DNA of 64,000 nucleotides. It comes from Actinomycetota bacterium. Lineage in GTDB: Bacteria > Actinomycetota > Coriobacteriia > Anaerosomatales > PHET01. The stretch is from contig JAJUJM010000002.1 in assembly GCA_029265315.1 (NCBI GenBank), positions 239,473 through 303,472 of the forward strand, written 5' to 3'. How positions within the stretch are numbered: position 1 is the stretch's first letter; every line of letters starts with the position of its first letter. Made by a program: the position numbers and the translations under genes. Below are positions 35,482-44,334 of this stretch, one piece after another. The notes under the pieces were generated by a model that did no database searches, was not told the DNA's origin, and was given only the letters and a program-made list of their open reading frames with translations.

Positions 35482-36318
35482 ATGTGCAGATTCTGCGTCG
35501 AGCACGGCGAGGGCCAACGCTGGTACCTGAACGCCCGCAATTACGCGTTCGACCTTGAACACGACGCCAGGCGCAGCGCCTACATCGAGGGGTTCATCGG
35601 TGGATTCGGCGAGATGCGGGCATCCGCGCTCAAGTGGGCCCAGCGCGCTGACAGTCTGCCGATGCCGCTGTCACGCGCGGGCAAGGCCCTCGTGTCATGG
35701 CGCATGCGCCCCAAGCACTTCGGCCAGCCGGTGCCGATCGAGGAATGCTCTCGCATCCTCGACATCGCGACGTCGATCACGCTCATCCCGTGCATATGTC
35801 GTATGCACACCCCGGGCAAGAGGCCTGATGAGGTCTGCATCCTGGTGACCACGCAGCCCATCGAGGCGCTCCTCGCCAAAGGATTCAGCAGCTACCAGGA
35901 CGGCCCGGACGCGAGCGACTTCCACCGCATCACGAAGCGACAGGCCATGGAGCTGCTCGCCGACTGTGAGCGCAAGGGGCTCATGCATTCCGTGTGGACG
36001 TTCATCACGCCGTTCACCGCGGCGATCTGCAACTGTGACCTCGAGAGCGGCTGCATGGCCATGCGGATGACGGTCGGTCACGGAGTGAGACTGATGTGGC
36101 GGGGCGAATGGGTCGCCCAACTCGACACCGCATCGTGTCGTCGCTGCGGCGCGTGCGCCCGCCGCTGCCCCTTTGGCGCGATAGACGCCTCGAACGGCCG
36201 AGTGGAGCTTCGGGTGACGGACTGCTGGGGGTGCGGCGTGTGCCGTTCTGCCTGCGCGTACGGCTCGATCGAGCTCGTCGACCGCTCGCACGTTCCCGAG
36301 GTAGCGAACCGCTGGTGA
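35482..36318 (+). CDS. cytosolic protein with two C-terminal 4Fe-4S clusters
   Basis: The 278-aa protein begins MCRFCVEHGEGQRWYLNARN, a conserved start in an uncharacterised family of anaerobes. The middle holds further cysteines (PCICRMHTPGKRPDEVC and NCDLESGC). The C-terminus is a bacterial 2x[4Fe-4S] ferredoxin domain with CRRCGACARRCPF and CWGCGVCRSACAY. Up to four cluster sites are possible. It has no membrane helix or export signal. An electron carrier or redox sensor is likely. It follows the small gene at 35248 and faces away from pncB. Confidence 0.78.
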   Translation: MCRFCVEHGEGQRWYLNARNYAFDLEHDARRSAYIEGFIGGFGEMRASALKWAQRADSLPMPLSRAGKALVSWRMRPKHFGQPVPIEECSRILDIATSITLIPCICRMHTPGKRPDEVCILVTTQPIEALLAKGFSSYQDGPDASDFHRITKRQAMELLADCERKGLMHSVWTFITPFTAAICNCDLESGCMAMRMTVGHGVRLMWRGEWVAQLDTASCRRCGACARRCPFGAIDASNGRVELRVTDCWGCGVCRSACAYGSIELVDRSHVPEVANRW

Positions 36319-36341
36319 CGGAGCGATGTCACCGAGAGACT

Positions 36342-37034
36342 CTACCCAGTCGTCGCCAAGCCAAGGAACGCAGCCGCGCCCAGGAAGAAGGCGGCGACAG
36401 CCAACACGACCGTCAGGACGGTGACGAGGATTCCTGCGAGCAACACCATCTTCGCGCCCTGCGGGTTGCTGCGGCGGAGCGCCAGCCAACCGACCAGGCC
36501 TCCGAACACTCCGAGGAACACTGCGAGCAACCACCAATAGATGGGCACGGACCGTCGCTGCTGCGAGGCCTCGGCAGCGCCCTCCAGAGGCGGCAGCTCC
36601 ACGAAGTCGCTGGGGGCCGCAGGCGGAGGCACGGTAGCCGGAGCGACAGGCTGGGCGACGTCGGCAACAGGAAGCCCCGCTGCCGCAGGCGGCACCGGTG
36701 TGCCGGTCTCGGGCGCAAGCGGCGTAACGCCTTCCGGGGCGCCGACTGTGACGGGAGCAGCAGGTGTCGGCGCAGGCCCGAACTCGAACATGCCGTCGTC
36801 CGCTGCGGACGGTACCGGTGCCGCGACGGCTGCGGCTGGCTGCGCGGCTGCGGCCGGCACGAGCGCGTCGCCGTCGAAGGCGAGTCCCCGCTCAGGATGC
36901 GCCGCAAGGTAGCGATGCAGCATCTCAGACGCCTCAGCGAGACTGGACCCCTGCAGGTCACGCGGCCGCGCCCGGCCACTCACGTCCAGCAGCAGCGTGA
37001 TGAAACTGTCGGTCCTCGCATCAAGATCGGCCAC
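36342..37034 (-). CDS. Pro/Ala-rich membrane protein, paralogue of the selenoprotein's front part
   Basis: The 230-aa protein starts at GTG with GGGAGGGACGC upstream. It has an N-terminal 45-residue helical part (SLAEASEMLHRYLAAHPERGL), a long Ala/Pro/Val linker, and two C-terminal transmembrane helices joined by a short loop (WLALRRSNPQGAKMVLL). The predicted selenoprotein at 37831-38700 shares this layout, including the HRYL/RRYL helical element and the tandem helices. The present copy stops after the second helix and has no thioredoxin domain. The function is unknown. The N-terminal part may be a small binding module facing the cytosol. Confidence 0.65.
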   Translation of the reverse strand: MADLDARTDSFITLLLDVSGRARPRDLQGSSLAEASEMLHRYLAAHPERGLAFDGDALVPAAAAQPAAAVAAPVPSAADDGMFEFGPAPTPAAPVTVGAPEGVTPLAPETGTPVPPAAAGLPVADVAQPVAPATVPPPAAPSDFVELPPLEGAAEASQQRRSVPIYWWLLAVFLGVFGGLVGWLALRRSNPQGAKMVLLAGILVTVLTVVLAVAAFFLGAAAFLGLATTG

Positions 37035-37070
37035 GCGTCCCTCCCGCCCATACGGGTGTGCTTCAAAGCC

Positions 37071-37099
37071 AGTATCGGCGTGTTCTTCCCGTTCGTGAA
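37071..37099 (-). promoter_or_regulatory. candidate promoter for the 36342-37034 gene
   Basis: TTCACG (37094-37099), a 17-bp spacer and GATACT (37071-37076) on the minus strand lie about 40 bp before the GTG start. The -10 matches the one proposed for degV. Confidence 0.5.
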
Positions 37100-37136
37100 C
37101 ACCTGAAGGCGCGCGAATCCGCCGAGCCGGACCGCA

Positions 37137-37685
37137 TCAGTCCCTCTCAGTGAACGCGGGACGCCCTTGGCGAGCCCAGACGGCCGCCTCGGCGAGACTC
37201 TTCGGCGAGCGCGTGTAGAGGTTCACCAACCGCTTGTCGACCATGATCGCCACCCGGTCCGGACGGGTGCGCCCCACCCCGGCTTTCATCAGAGCCAGAC
37301 TCCGTGCGAGCTCGTCGTCTTCTCGGCCGATCCACACCTTCGTGCTCTTGCGCGGCACGTAAAGCCCCTCGCAGACGAAGAAGTCATACTCCCACTCCCA
37401 CTGCATCTCCGGCGGGGCTTGTGCCATCACGGCTACAGCGAAGTCGCTCTCGAACAGATCGATCGCACCGGCGTCCGACGAGGCACGCCTTGCGATCGCC
37501 TCAGCCACGACACGGACGCGTGTGTCCGGGTCACCCTGCATCCGTGTGAGCCACACTCGACGCGAGGGGATGTCGACCTCTTCGAGCAATCGAACGGCAC
37601 GGAGTCTCACCTCTGCATTGGGTGCGATGAGTGCCGCCTCGAACCACGATACGGTTCTGGGATGCGCATCGTATGCGGCCACCAC
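37137..37685 (-). CDS. HEAT-like helical protein
   Basis: The 182-aa product starts at a GTG with GGGAGGATGGG upstream. An open frame running back to 37913 overlaps the selenoprotein gene and is not credible. Helical-repeat segments such as NAEVRLRAVRLLEEVDIPSRR and DPDTRVRVVAEAIARRA resemble HEAT units. The C-terminal half is a different domain with DDELARSLALMKAGVGRTRPDRVAIMVDK. No catalytic motif is seen. It follows the selenoprotein gene on the same strand after 145 bp, which show no clear gene or terminator. Confidence 0.65.
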   Translation of the reverse strand: MVAAYDAHPRTVSWFEAALIAPNAEVRLRAVRLLEEVDIPSRRVWLTRMQGDPDTRVRVVAEAIARRASSDAGAIDLFESDFAVAVMAQAPPEMQWEWEYDFFVCEGLYVPRKSTKVWIGREDDELARSLALMKAGVGRTRPDRVAIMVDKRLVNLYTRSPKSLAEAAVWARQGRPAFTERD

Positions 37686-37830
37686 CCCATCCTCCCTTCT
37701 GCGGTCACGTGCGTGACACAGGTATCGCACGCGGGTCTGACACGCACCGCCCGCGAGGAAAAACGAAAGGGGACGGAAACGGGAGCCGCCTCGTGGCCGA
37801 AGCGGATGGCTCAGAACACCGCCCCTCGCT

Positions 37831-38700
37831 TCATCGAGGGAGCGCTTCTTCGAAGGCGTTGCGCAGCTCCGCTTCGGACACGACACCGACCCAGCGCTTG
37901 AGCTCGGTGCCATCAGGAGCCACGAGCATCGACGTCGGGACCGCGGTGACCCCCCGCGCTCGCGCCAGGTCTGACGCTGTGCCGTCCTGATCGAGGTTGG
38001 CGTGCATCACGAAATCGACACGGTCACCATGGGTTCTCTCAAGCCCATCGACCACGGGCTTCATCTGGACGCAAGCCGGTCAAGTCGATGTGCCGAAGTA
38101 GTAGAAGACCGGTCGACCCGTCGTCGAGGCAGGCCAAGCGGGACCGGTCGATGACGGTGACGGCAACTGCGAGGACAGCGACCCCAGCATCGGCGCCATC
38201 GCCGCACCGAGGCAGAACCCCACGACGGTCAGCACGACGCCCACGATGAGCATCTGCCTGGCGACGCGCTCGTTCGTCTCACGCGCGAGTGCCCAGGCTA
38301 TCAGACCACCCACGGCCCCCAGCGAGAACGGAAGCAGCCACAAGGCCCCGCTGACGCGTCCGCCCGAAGGCGCGGCATCCAGTAGAGAACGTCCCACCGG
38401 TTGAGAAAGCACCTGGTCGACCGGACTCGGTCGCTGTGATGCGGCTGCTGGGCCTGTCGACACCGCGGAACCCCCGGAGGTCACCTGCGGCTGCGACGGC
38501 GCAGGAGTGTCGTACGTGAGATGCCCCTCCTCAAGGCGAAGAGGAACCTCTGCCTGATGGATCTTCAGGTAGCGCCGCAGGAAGGCCGCTCCCTGCTCCT
38601 CGCTCAGGCCGGGGATGGACCCGGGCGAGACCCGACCGCTACGCCGGAGCTCCTCGGAGATCTGGGCATCGATAGCGTGTGAGTATTCGACCATCTCCAC
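37831..38700 (-). CDS. predicted selenoprotein: two-helix membrane protein with UxxC thioredoxin domain
   Basis: The reading frame continues through an in-frame TGA at 38080-38082. Before it the protein ends GRPVFYYFGTST and after it continues PACVQMKPVVDGLER. Together they give a thioredoxin domain whose active site is U-P-A-C, with TGA where the first Cys of CPAC would be. The rest of the fold is intact: VMHANLDQDG, the cis-Pro loop GVTAVPTSMLVAPDG, and a final helix ending EALPR. The 206 residues ahead contain a small helical domain and two transmembrane helices, so the redox domain would be just outside or just inside the membrane. A hairpin fit for a bacterial SECIS follows the TGA. Total length is 289 aa with Sec. 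Sec-incorporation genes are not in the window. Confidence 0.78.
38041..38061 (-). promoter_or_regulatory. candidate bacterial SECIS hairpin
   Basis: On the mRNA, AAGCCC and GGGCUU form a 6-bp stem around the 9-nt loop GUGGUCGAU. The loop begins 24 nt after the UGA and has G first, which meets the usual rules for a bacterial SECIS (loop 16-37 nt from the UGA, G in the first two loop positions). It lies inside the coding sequence, as expected for bacteria. Confidence 0.6.
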
Positions 38701-38721
38701 CCCCGCTCCGAGGAGCAGCGA

Positions 38722-39573
38722 TCACCCGGCGGGAAGCACCGCGACTCCCCATCCCGTCCCCGTGTGCGCGCAGATCACCGAACCGGCCTCGTAGATCACC
38801 AACTCATCCACCTGATAGAGCGATCGGATCCGTTCCGCGAGCCTCTCGGCGCGCCCAGGGTGCATCGCGAAGCCGACAGCGAAAGACCCCCGTGTCGCTC
38901 CGCCCATCCGCTCGGCGACCCACGCCAACGTATGTTCCAGCGCGGCCTTCTCGCCGCGTGACCTGGCGACCGGCTGAAAAGCCCCTTCGCGATCGACCGT
39001 GAGGGTGACCTTGAGGTTCAACATCGAACCGAGGAACGCGGAGACCTTGCCGATGCGTCCGCCCCGAGCGAGATTCTCAAGCGAATCGAGGCCCACGATG
39101 AGCTTCACCTTCTCGCGCACGCCAGCGAGCCTCTCGAGGGCCGCGTCGACACCCAGACCTTCCGCAGAGCAGCGAGCCGCTTCGATGACCTGCCACGCGA
39201 GCCCCCATGACAGGTTGAGCGAGTCGAACACGTGCACTTTGCCAGGAAAGCTCGCGGCGGCCTGTCTGGCCGACTCGACCGTTCCGGACAACCTGTTCGA
39301 GATGTGCACGGACACCACCGCGTCCGCGCTCTCGAGCGCCTTTGCGTAGGCTTCGACGAACGTGCCGGGAGCCGGTTGCGATGTCGTGGGCAGCTGAGGG
39401 GCGGCACCCATGCGCTCGAAGAACTCGGGCTGCGTGAGGGTGCCGTCGACGAGGGTCCCCGGTCCAAAGGAGACGGAAAGCGGAACCACGGTGATGCCGT
39501 GCTCGTGAGCCATGTCCGGTGCGATGTCGGCCGTCGAGTCCGTCACCACCGCGAAACCACGCTTGTCCGACAC
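38722..39573 (-). CDS. DegV-family fatty-acid-binding protein
   Basis: The 283-aa protein has the DegV fold, whose members bind long-chain fatty acids and can serve as FakB subunits that present fatty acids to the FakA kinase. Marks are VVTDSTADIAPDMA at the start, TTSQPAPGTFVEAY with the lipid-head-group Thr/Ser, and the SLENLARGGRIGKVSAFLG segment. No fakA is present in the window. It lies 21 bp upstream of the selenoprotein gene on the same strand, so the two are probably cotranscribed. Confidence 0.92.
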   Translation of the reverse strand: MSDKRGFAVVTDSTADIAPDMAHEHGITVVPLSVSFGPGTLVDGTLTQPEFFERMGAAPQLPTTSQPAPGTFVEAYAKALESADAVVSVHISNRLSGTVESARQAAASFPGKVHVFDSLNLSWGLAWQVIEAARCSAEGLGVDAALERLAGVREKVKLIVGLDSLENLARGGRIGKVSAFLGSMLNLKVTLTVDREGAFQPVARSRGEKAALEHTLAWVAERMGGATRGSFAVGFAMHPGRAERLAERIRSLYQVDELVIYEAGSVICAHTGTGWGVAVLPAG

Positions 39574-39630
39574 TCACGACCTCCTCGACTGAGACGGGCA
39601 CGGGCCGCGGACTGACCGTCCTTCCACGAG

Positions 39631-39660
39631 AGTATCCCCGCGAGTTGCCTGCTTCGTAAA
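39631..39660 (-). promoter_or_regulatory. candidate degV promoter
   Basis: TTTACG (39655-39660), an 18-bp spacer and GATACT (39631-39636) on the minus strand place a start about 50 bp before the degV ATG. It would also serve the selenoprotein gene downstream. Confidence 0.5.
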
Positions 39661-39671
39661 GGATTGCACGA

Positions 39672-39691
39672 GGTCTGGTCGTATACAGACC
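39672..39691. promoter_or_regulatory. inverted repeat upstream of the nuo operon
   Basis: GGTCTG-N8-CAGACC has perfect 6-bp arms and lies 56 bp before the nuoA ATG, between the degV and nuo genes. The spacer holds GTCGTATA. Its place and symmetry suit an operator for nuo, but I know of no matching regulator. Confidence 0.35.
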
Positions 39692-39746
39692 CAAAAGCAG
39701 ATGCCACGTCGACGGGGCCGCAGAAGCGGGGGGTTCGATATCCGGC

Positions 39747-40103
39747 ATGGACGAAGCGATTCTCGCGTTCACCGGCTTTCTGCTGGTGGCGGTCGCACTG
39801 GGCTACATACTCATAGCGATTCCGCGGTCCCTCGCGCCGCGAGAGCCCAGCGACGCGAAAGCGCGTGCCTACGAGTGTGGCGAGGTGCCGGTCGGTGAAC
39901 CGTGGGTGCGGTTCCACGTCGGCTACTACATCTTCGCGCTCGCTTTCGTGGTCTTCGACGTGGAGGCCGTCCTGCTGTTCCCGTGGGCCGTGGTGTTGCA
40001 CAAGCTCGGCCTGGTCGGCCTCATCCAGATGGGCATCTTCATCGCGGTCCTGCTTCTGGGGCTTGTCTACGCATGGCGCAAGGGGGTGCTCGAATGGTCG
40101 TAG
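39747..40103 (+). CDS. nuoA: NADH-quinone oxidoreductase-type subunit A
   Basis: The 118-aa subunit has three transmembrane helices. The conserved [32 protein letters not shown] segment, here split by the usual cytosolic loop, is diagnostic for NuoA; only its start [10 protein letters not shown] and its end FVVFDVEAV need be cited. It begins the nuo operon, overlaps nuoB by 10 bp, and sits at the junction of the membrane and peripheral arms of complex I. Confidence 0.95.
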   Translation: MDEAILAFTGFLLVAVALGYILIAIPRSLAPREPSDAKARAYECGEVPVGEPWVRFHVGYYIFALAFVVFDVEAVLLFPWAVVLHKLGLVGLIQMGIFIAVLLLGLVYAWRKGVLEWS

Positions 40104-40612
40104 ACGAGGAGACCAGAGCGCTCGTGGCGCCGCTGCAGAAGCTGCTCGACTGGGCACGCGGTCATTCGATGTGGCCCCTCACGTTCGGCACCGCCTGTTG
40201 CGCCATCGAGATGATGACGGTGGGCTCGGCCCGTTACGACACCGACCGGTTCGGCATCTTCTTCCGCAACTCGCCGCGCCAGGCCGACTGCATGATCGTG
40301 GCCGGCACCATCAACCTGAAGATGGCCCCTCGGCTGAAGTTGCTCTACGACCAGATGGCGGCACCGAAGTACGTGATCGCCATGGGTTCGTGCGCCGTCG
40401 CCGGAGGTCCGTTCGCGGCAGGCTATAACGTCGTCAACGGTGTCGACGCCATCGTGCCGGTGGACATCTACCTGACCGGCTGCCCGCCACGGCCCGAGGC
40501 GCTCATCCACGCGCTGCTCACCCTCATGGAACGCAACGCCGCCGGCGAGCCGTCAGCGGCCGAGCTGCACGCGGCCGAGGTCCGGCGAGCAGCTCAGGAG
40601 GCGACCTGGTGA
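40094..40612 (+). CDS. nuoB: NADH-quinone oxidoreductase-type subunit B
   Basis: The 172-aa peripheral subunit carries the N2 [4Fe-4S] cluster that hands electrons to quinone. Cluster cysteines are seen in [11 protein letters not shown] (the adjacent pair), [14 protein letters not shown] and [12 protein letters not shown]. The ATG at 40094 lies within the end of nuoA. An open frame upstream to 39902 overlaps nuoA further and is discarded. The stop overlaps the GTG of nuoCD. All ligands are intact, so quinone-linked function is expected. Confidence 0.96.
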   Translation: MVVDEETRALVAPLQKLLDWARGHSMWPLTFGTACCAIEMMTVGSARYDTDRFGIFFRNSPRQADCMIVAGTINLKMAPRLKLLYDQMAAPKYVIAMGSCAVAGGPFAAGYNVVNGVDAIVPVDIYLTGCPPRPEALIHALLTLMERNAAGEPSAAELHAAEVRRAAQEATW

Positions 40613-42327
40613 CCGTGGCCTACCACACCGACGTCTCTCCCGAGGCGATCCTCGCCGGCATGCCGTCGGCCGAACGCCCGTGCAAGATCGGTCCGGGACG
40701 CATCCCGTGTGCGCACACCACGCCAGGCGAGCTGCTCGACATGCTGCGTCAGCTTCGGGACGAGCATGGCTTCACCCACCTCGAACTCCTGACCGCCGAG
40801 GAGATGCAGACCGCGTCCGACGACGATGGGGTCGGGGCCGAGCCCGGGGTGCGTATGGTCTACGGGCTCACGCGCCGCTCTGACCGTCGGACGATGGTCA
40901 TCTACGTCGCACTGCCTGACGGCGCCCTGGAGGTCCCGAGCATCTCGAGCCTGTGGCGAGGCGCCGCGCCCCTGGAGCGCGAGGTGTTCGACCTGTTCGG
41001 CGTCCATTTCAACGGACACCCCGCACTCACGCGCATCGTGTTGCGGGACGACTTCGTCGGCCACCCCCTGCGCAAGTCCTTCGAGATGCCCGAAGGCGGC
41101 GTGAGCGCCGAGACCGTACGTGCGGCCGCCGCCTCTCACGGCGATGCCCACCTGCGCGCCGACGGAACCGCCGACCCGGCGAGCATCCCCGGCCTCGACC
41201 CGGCCCTGCTGCCATGTCCGGAGCCCGGCTTCGAGACCGAACGCATCGTCGTGCACATGGGACCCCAGCACCCCAGCACACACGGAGTGCTCCACCTGTG
41301 GCTCGTCCTCGACGGCGAGACGGTCGTTGCAGCGCAACCCACGCAAGGCTACCTGCACCGCTGCATCGAGAAGCTGGCCGAGTCGCGGGACTACCGCGCG
41401 TGCACAGCGCTGCTCGACCGGTGCGATTACGTGTCGGGGTTCCACACCGAACTCGCCCACGTACTGGCCGTCGAGGAGTTGTGCGGCATCGAGTCGACGC
41501 CCAAGGCGGACTTCCTGCGGGTGCTCTTCTCGGAGCTCGTCCGCATCACGAGCCACCACACGTGGTTCGCGGCGGCTGGGCTCGACACCGGCGCTCTCAC
41601 TCCGTTCCTCTACGCGTTCATCGACCGGGAGCTCATCCTCGACTTCTTCGAGGAGGTCACGGGCGGGCGCATGATGTTCAACTACTTCCGCCCAGGCGGC
41701 GTCAAAGACGACCTGCCTCCCGGCGCCGCAGCACGGATGGTCGAGTACCTGCGCACCTTCGACCGCGCGGTCGACGAGTACGAGGCACTGCTGACCGGCA
41801 ACGAGATCTTCCGCGCGAGGACGCGTGGCGTCGCCTTCCTCGACCGTGTCACGATCGCCGACTACTGCGTGACGGGACCCATGGCCCGTGCCTCCGGCGT
41901 CGACATCGACTTGAGGCGTGACCAGCCCTACGCCGCGTACGACCGCCTGCCGGTCCGCGTCGCCCTCGGGGAGGCCGGCGACACGTTCGAGCGCTACCTC
42001 GTCCGCATAGCGGAGATGCGCGAGTCCGCCCGCCTGGCTCTGGCCGCGCTCGAGGGGCTGCCGGAAGGTCCCCACGTGAGCGACGGCGTGCCGCGCACCA
42101 TCAAACCGCCGAAGGGAGCGGCCTATCGCGCCGTGGAAAGCCCACGTGGCGAGCTGGGGGTCTACCTCGTGAGCGATGGCAGCGCTCAGCCATGGCGTCT
42201 GAAGGTCCGCTCGCCGGCGATGTCCAACATCCACGCGGCCGGGCCGCTCTGCGCGGGACTGCGCCTGGCTGACGTCGCCCCGGTGGTGGGGTCGATCGAC
42301 ATCGTCATGGGAGAGATCGACCGGTGA
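40609..42327 (+). CDS. nuoCD: fused NADH-quinone oxidoreductase-type subunits C and D
   Basis: The 572-aa protein joins NuoC and NuoD, a fusion known from several bacteria. The front part (to about 195) has the NuoC signature [19 protein letters not shown]. The rest is NuoD with the start [20 protein letters not shown], the quinone-site residues of [12 protein letters not shown] and the end [14 protein letters not shown]. It lacks the paired cysteines of NiFe hydrogenases, so it is not a hydrogenase. A GTG start overlaps nuoB by 4 bp, and the stop overlaps nuoH in the same way. Confidence 0.95.
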   Translation: MTVAYHTDVSPEAILAGMPSAERPCKIGPGRIPCAHTTPGELLDMLRQLRDEHGFTHLELLTAEEMQTASDDDGVGAEPGVRMVYGLTRRSDRRTMVIYVALPDGALEVPSISSLWRGAAPLEREVFDLFGVHFNGHPALTRIVLRDDFVGHPLRKSFEMPEGGVSAETVRAAAASHGDAHLRADGTADPASIPGLDPALLPCPEPGFETERIVVHMGPQHPSTHGVLHLWLVLDGETVVAAQPTQGYLHRCIEKLAESRDYRACTALLDRCDYVSGFHTELAHVLAVEELCGIESTPKADFLRVLFSELVRITSHHTWFAAAGLDTGALTPFLYAFIDRELILDFFEEVTGGRMMFNYFRPGGVKDDLPPGAAARMVEYLRTFDRAVDEYEALLTGNEIFRARTRGVAFLDRVTIADYCVTGPMARASGVDIDLRRDQPYAAYDRLPVRVALGEAGDTFERYLVRIAEMRESARLALAALEGLPEGPHVSDGVPRTIKPPKGAAYRAVESPRGELGVYLVSDGSAQPWRLKVRSPAMSNIHAAGPLCAGLRLADVAPVVGSIDIVMGEIDR

Positions 42328-43382
42328 ATGGGCTGCTCCGCATAGCGGTGGGCGTCGTCGCCGTCGTCGTGGTCGTGATGCTCAACACCGTCTTCGTGAT
42401 GTGGCTCGAGCGCAAGTTCCTCGGCCATCTGCAATCCCGCCGCGGGCCCATGCGCACCGGGTACCACGGACTGCTCCAACCGTTCGCCGATGCGCTCAAG
42501 ATGCTGGGTAAGGAGGACCTCGTCCCCGCCGCAGCCGACAGGGCGTTGTTCCTCGTCGCCCCTCTCATCGCGTTCTCCCCTGCGGTCCTCATCCACGTGG
42601 CCATGCCGTGGACGGAGTGGTTCGCAAAGACGGCCTCCGAGATCGGACTGCTCATGTTGTTCGCGGTGGCTGCCCTCTCGCCCGTGGGCGTGGTCGTGGC
42701 GGGCTGGGCGTCCCACAACAAGTACTCGCTCATCGGAGGCATCCGTGCCGCCGCGCAACAGGTCAGCTACGAGGTCCCGCTGCTGCTGTCAGTCGTCGGC
42801 GTCGTGATGCTCGCCAGGTCCATGCGCCTGACAGACGTCGTCGGCGCACAAGGCGTCGCGTGGAACATCGTGTGGCAACCGCTGGGATTCCTCATCTTCT
42901 TCATCGGCATGCTCGCCGAGCTGAACCGCGTACCCTTCGACCTGCCAGAAGCGGAATCCGAGCTGGTCTCGGGCTTCAACACCGAGTACTCGAGCATGCG
43001 GTTCGCGCTGTTCTTCCTCGCGGAGTACATGAACGTGTTCACCTGGTCTCTCGTGGGCGCACTCGTCTTCCTGGGCGGCTGGATGGGTCCGGTGCTGCCG
43101 GGCGTCGTGTGGCTCGCTCTGAAGACGTACGCCTTGGTCCTGCTCATCATCTGGGTCCGGGGTACCGTGCCTCGCGTCCGGGTCGACCAGCTCCTGGCGG
43201 TGTCGTGGAAGGTGCTTCTGCCCGCCTCGCTGCTCGGCGCCATGATCACCGCGGTGGGAGTCGTCTTCGGCCCGATCGTCCTCGTTCCGTTGCAGTTCGC
43301 AGGCGTGCTGACGCTCGGGTGGGTCATCGCCAGGCTCGGCAACGACGCCGGAGAGGCGGCTCGGGCGGTGGTGCGACTTTGA
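42324..43382 (+). CDS. nuoH: NADH-quinone oxidoreductase-type subunit H
   Basis: This 352-aa membrane subunit forms the quinone-binding chamber and links the peripheral arm to the proton channels. It has about eight helices. Family marks are the charged loop RKFLGHLQSRRGPMRTG and the ELNRVPFDLPEAESELVSG segment. It starts with a GTG overlapping nuoCD and ends overlapping a TTG start of nuoI. The length is close to that of other bacteria. The sequence resembles complex I more than membrane hydrogenase homologues, in line with the neighbouring genes. Confidence 0.95.
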   Translation: MNGLLRIAVGVVAVVVVVMLNTVFVMWLERKFLGHLQSRRGPMRTGYHGLLQPFADALKMLGKEDLVPAAADRALFLVAPLIAFSPAVLIHVAMPWTEWFAKTASEIGLLMLFAVAALSPVGVVVAGWASHNKYSLIGGIRAAAQQVSYEVPLLLSVVGVVMLARSMRLTDVVGAQGVAWNIVWQPLGFLIFFIGMLAELNRVPFDLPEAESELVSGFNTEYSSMRFALFFLAEYMNVFTWSLVGALVFLGGWMGPVLPGVVWLALKTYALVLLIIWVRGTVPRVRVDQLLAVSWKVLLPASLLGAMITAVGVVFGPIVLVPLQFAGVLTLGWVIARLGNDAGEAARAVVRL

Positions 43383-43840
43383 TCGGGATACTCAAAGGCA
43401 TGGCCACGACGTTCGGTCATCTGTTACGGCCCAACTTCAACGGCGATTACCCCGCGACCCCAAAGGTCCTGCCTGAGCGAGCGAGGATGTCGCTCAAGCT
43501 CAGGCTGGACGATGACGGAGTCCCGCTTTGCAAGAGTTGCGGGTTGTGCGAACGCAGCTGCCCCGACCGCGCCATCCACATCGTGTCGAGCAAGCGCGAG
43601 GACGGACCGGGCCGCGTGCTCGAGCGGTTCGAGGTCGACATGGGACTGTGCATGTATTGCGGCCTGTGCGTCGAGATGTGTCCGTCTGCCGGCCTCGAGC
43701 CGAGCGGGGACTTCGAGGTCGCCACAGCCCGGAAAGAGGACACGCATCGCGTGTTGTGGCCCAGCGCCTCGACGCCCTCTGACGCGAGACGCGCTCGTGG
43801 CGACAGCGATGACGTGACCGCCGAGGCGGTGACGACATGA
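43379..43840 (+). CDS. nuoI: NADH-quinone oxidoreductase-type subunit I (2x[4Fe-4S])
   Basis: The peripheral subunit (153 aa from TTG 43379) has two ferredoxin-like cluster motifs, [15 protein letters not shown] and [13 protein letters not shown], which pass electrons toward NuoB. The TTG overlaps the nuoH stop (TTGA), and [18 protein letters not shown] is the usual NuoI beginning. ATG 43400 is the alternative but has a ribosome site too close. The last 30 residues are a polar, Ala/Asp/Arg-rich tail without a counterpart I know. It overlaps nuoJ by 4 bp. Confidence 0.93.
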   Translation: MIGILKGMATTFGHLLRPNFNGDYPATPKVLPERARMSLKLRLDDDGVPLCKSCGLCERSCPDRAIHIVSSKREDGPGRVLERFEVDMGLCMYCGLCVEMCPSAGLEPSGDFEVATARKEDTHRVLWPSASTPSDARRARGDSDDVTAEAVTT

Positions 43841-44334
43841 GCGCTCGCGATGTCCTCTTCTACGCTTACGCGGCCCTGTCCATCGTCTGCGCGGTCGGGA
43901 TCGTGCGCGCCAGACGCCTCGTGCATGCGGTGGTGTGGCTCTTCGCGACCATGGTCGCGCTCGCGGGGATCTATCTCACCCTGGGCAGCGAGCTCATGGC
44001 CGGCGTCCAGCTGTTCGTCTATGGCGGCGCTGTGACGGTGCTCGCTCTGTTCGCCCTTGTGCTCACTCGGCCTGTGCCGGAGCTTCCCGCACGCCTCTCC
44101 TCCGCTTCTCCGTGGGTTGCGGGCGCGAGCGTGCTCTTGCTCCTGGCGACCCTCATCACTACGACAGTCGACGCGACAGAGCTACGGGCCGGAGTGAGGC
44201 CCGCACCGAGCACCGCGCTTGTCGCCGCGGAGCTCTTCGGCCGCTACGTGGTCCTGTTCGAGGTAGCCGGTCTGCTGCTGACGGTCGCCCTCGTGGGAGC
44301 GATCATCGTGGCCCGGAAGGACGATGCGTCGTGA
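43837..44334 (+). CDS. nuoJ: NADH-quinone oxidoreductase-type subunit J
   Basis: The 165-aa membrane subunit has five predicted helices. [39 protein letters not shown] contains the NuoJ-typical glycine-rich helix with the pi-bulge; the key part is [10 protein letters not shown]. It helps shape the central charged axis of the proton channels. The ATG overlaps nuoI and its stop overlaps the GTG of nuoK, so translation is chained through the operon. Confidence 0.93.
   Translation: MSARDVLFYAYAALSIVCAVGIVRARRLVHAVVWLFATMVALAGIYLTLGSELMAGVQLFVYGGAVTVLALFALVLTRPVPELPARLSSASPWVAGASVLLLLATLITTTVDATELRAGVRPAPSTALVAAELFGRYVVLFEVAGLLLTVALVGAIIVARKDDAS

Noticed and set aside
37704..37717. GTCACGTGCGTGAC as another copy of the CRP-like operator
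   Set aside because: The half-sites are in the opposite order (GTCAC first), so it is a different symmetry and probably chance.
38080..38700. Ending the membrane protein at the TGA and calling the rest a separate short gene from the internal ATG
   Set aside because: The internal ATG falls after the redox Cys and would leave a thioredoxin fold without its first strand and active site. The frames join exactly at the CxxC position, which fits Sec better.
40609..42327. NiFe-hydrogenase large subunit
   Set aside because: The NuoD part lacks the N- and C-terminal CxxC pairs that bind the NiFe centre.
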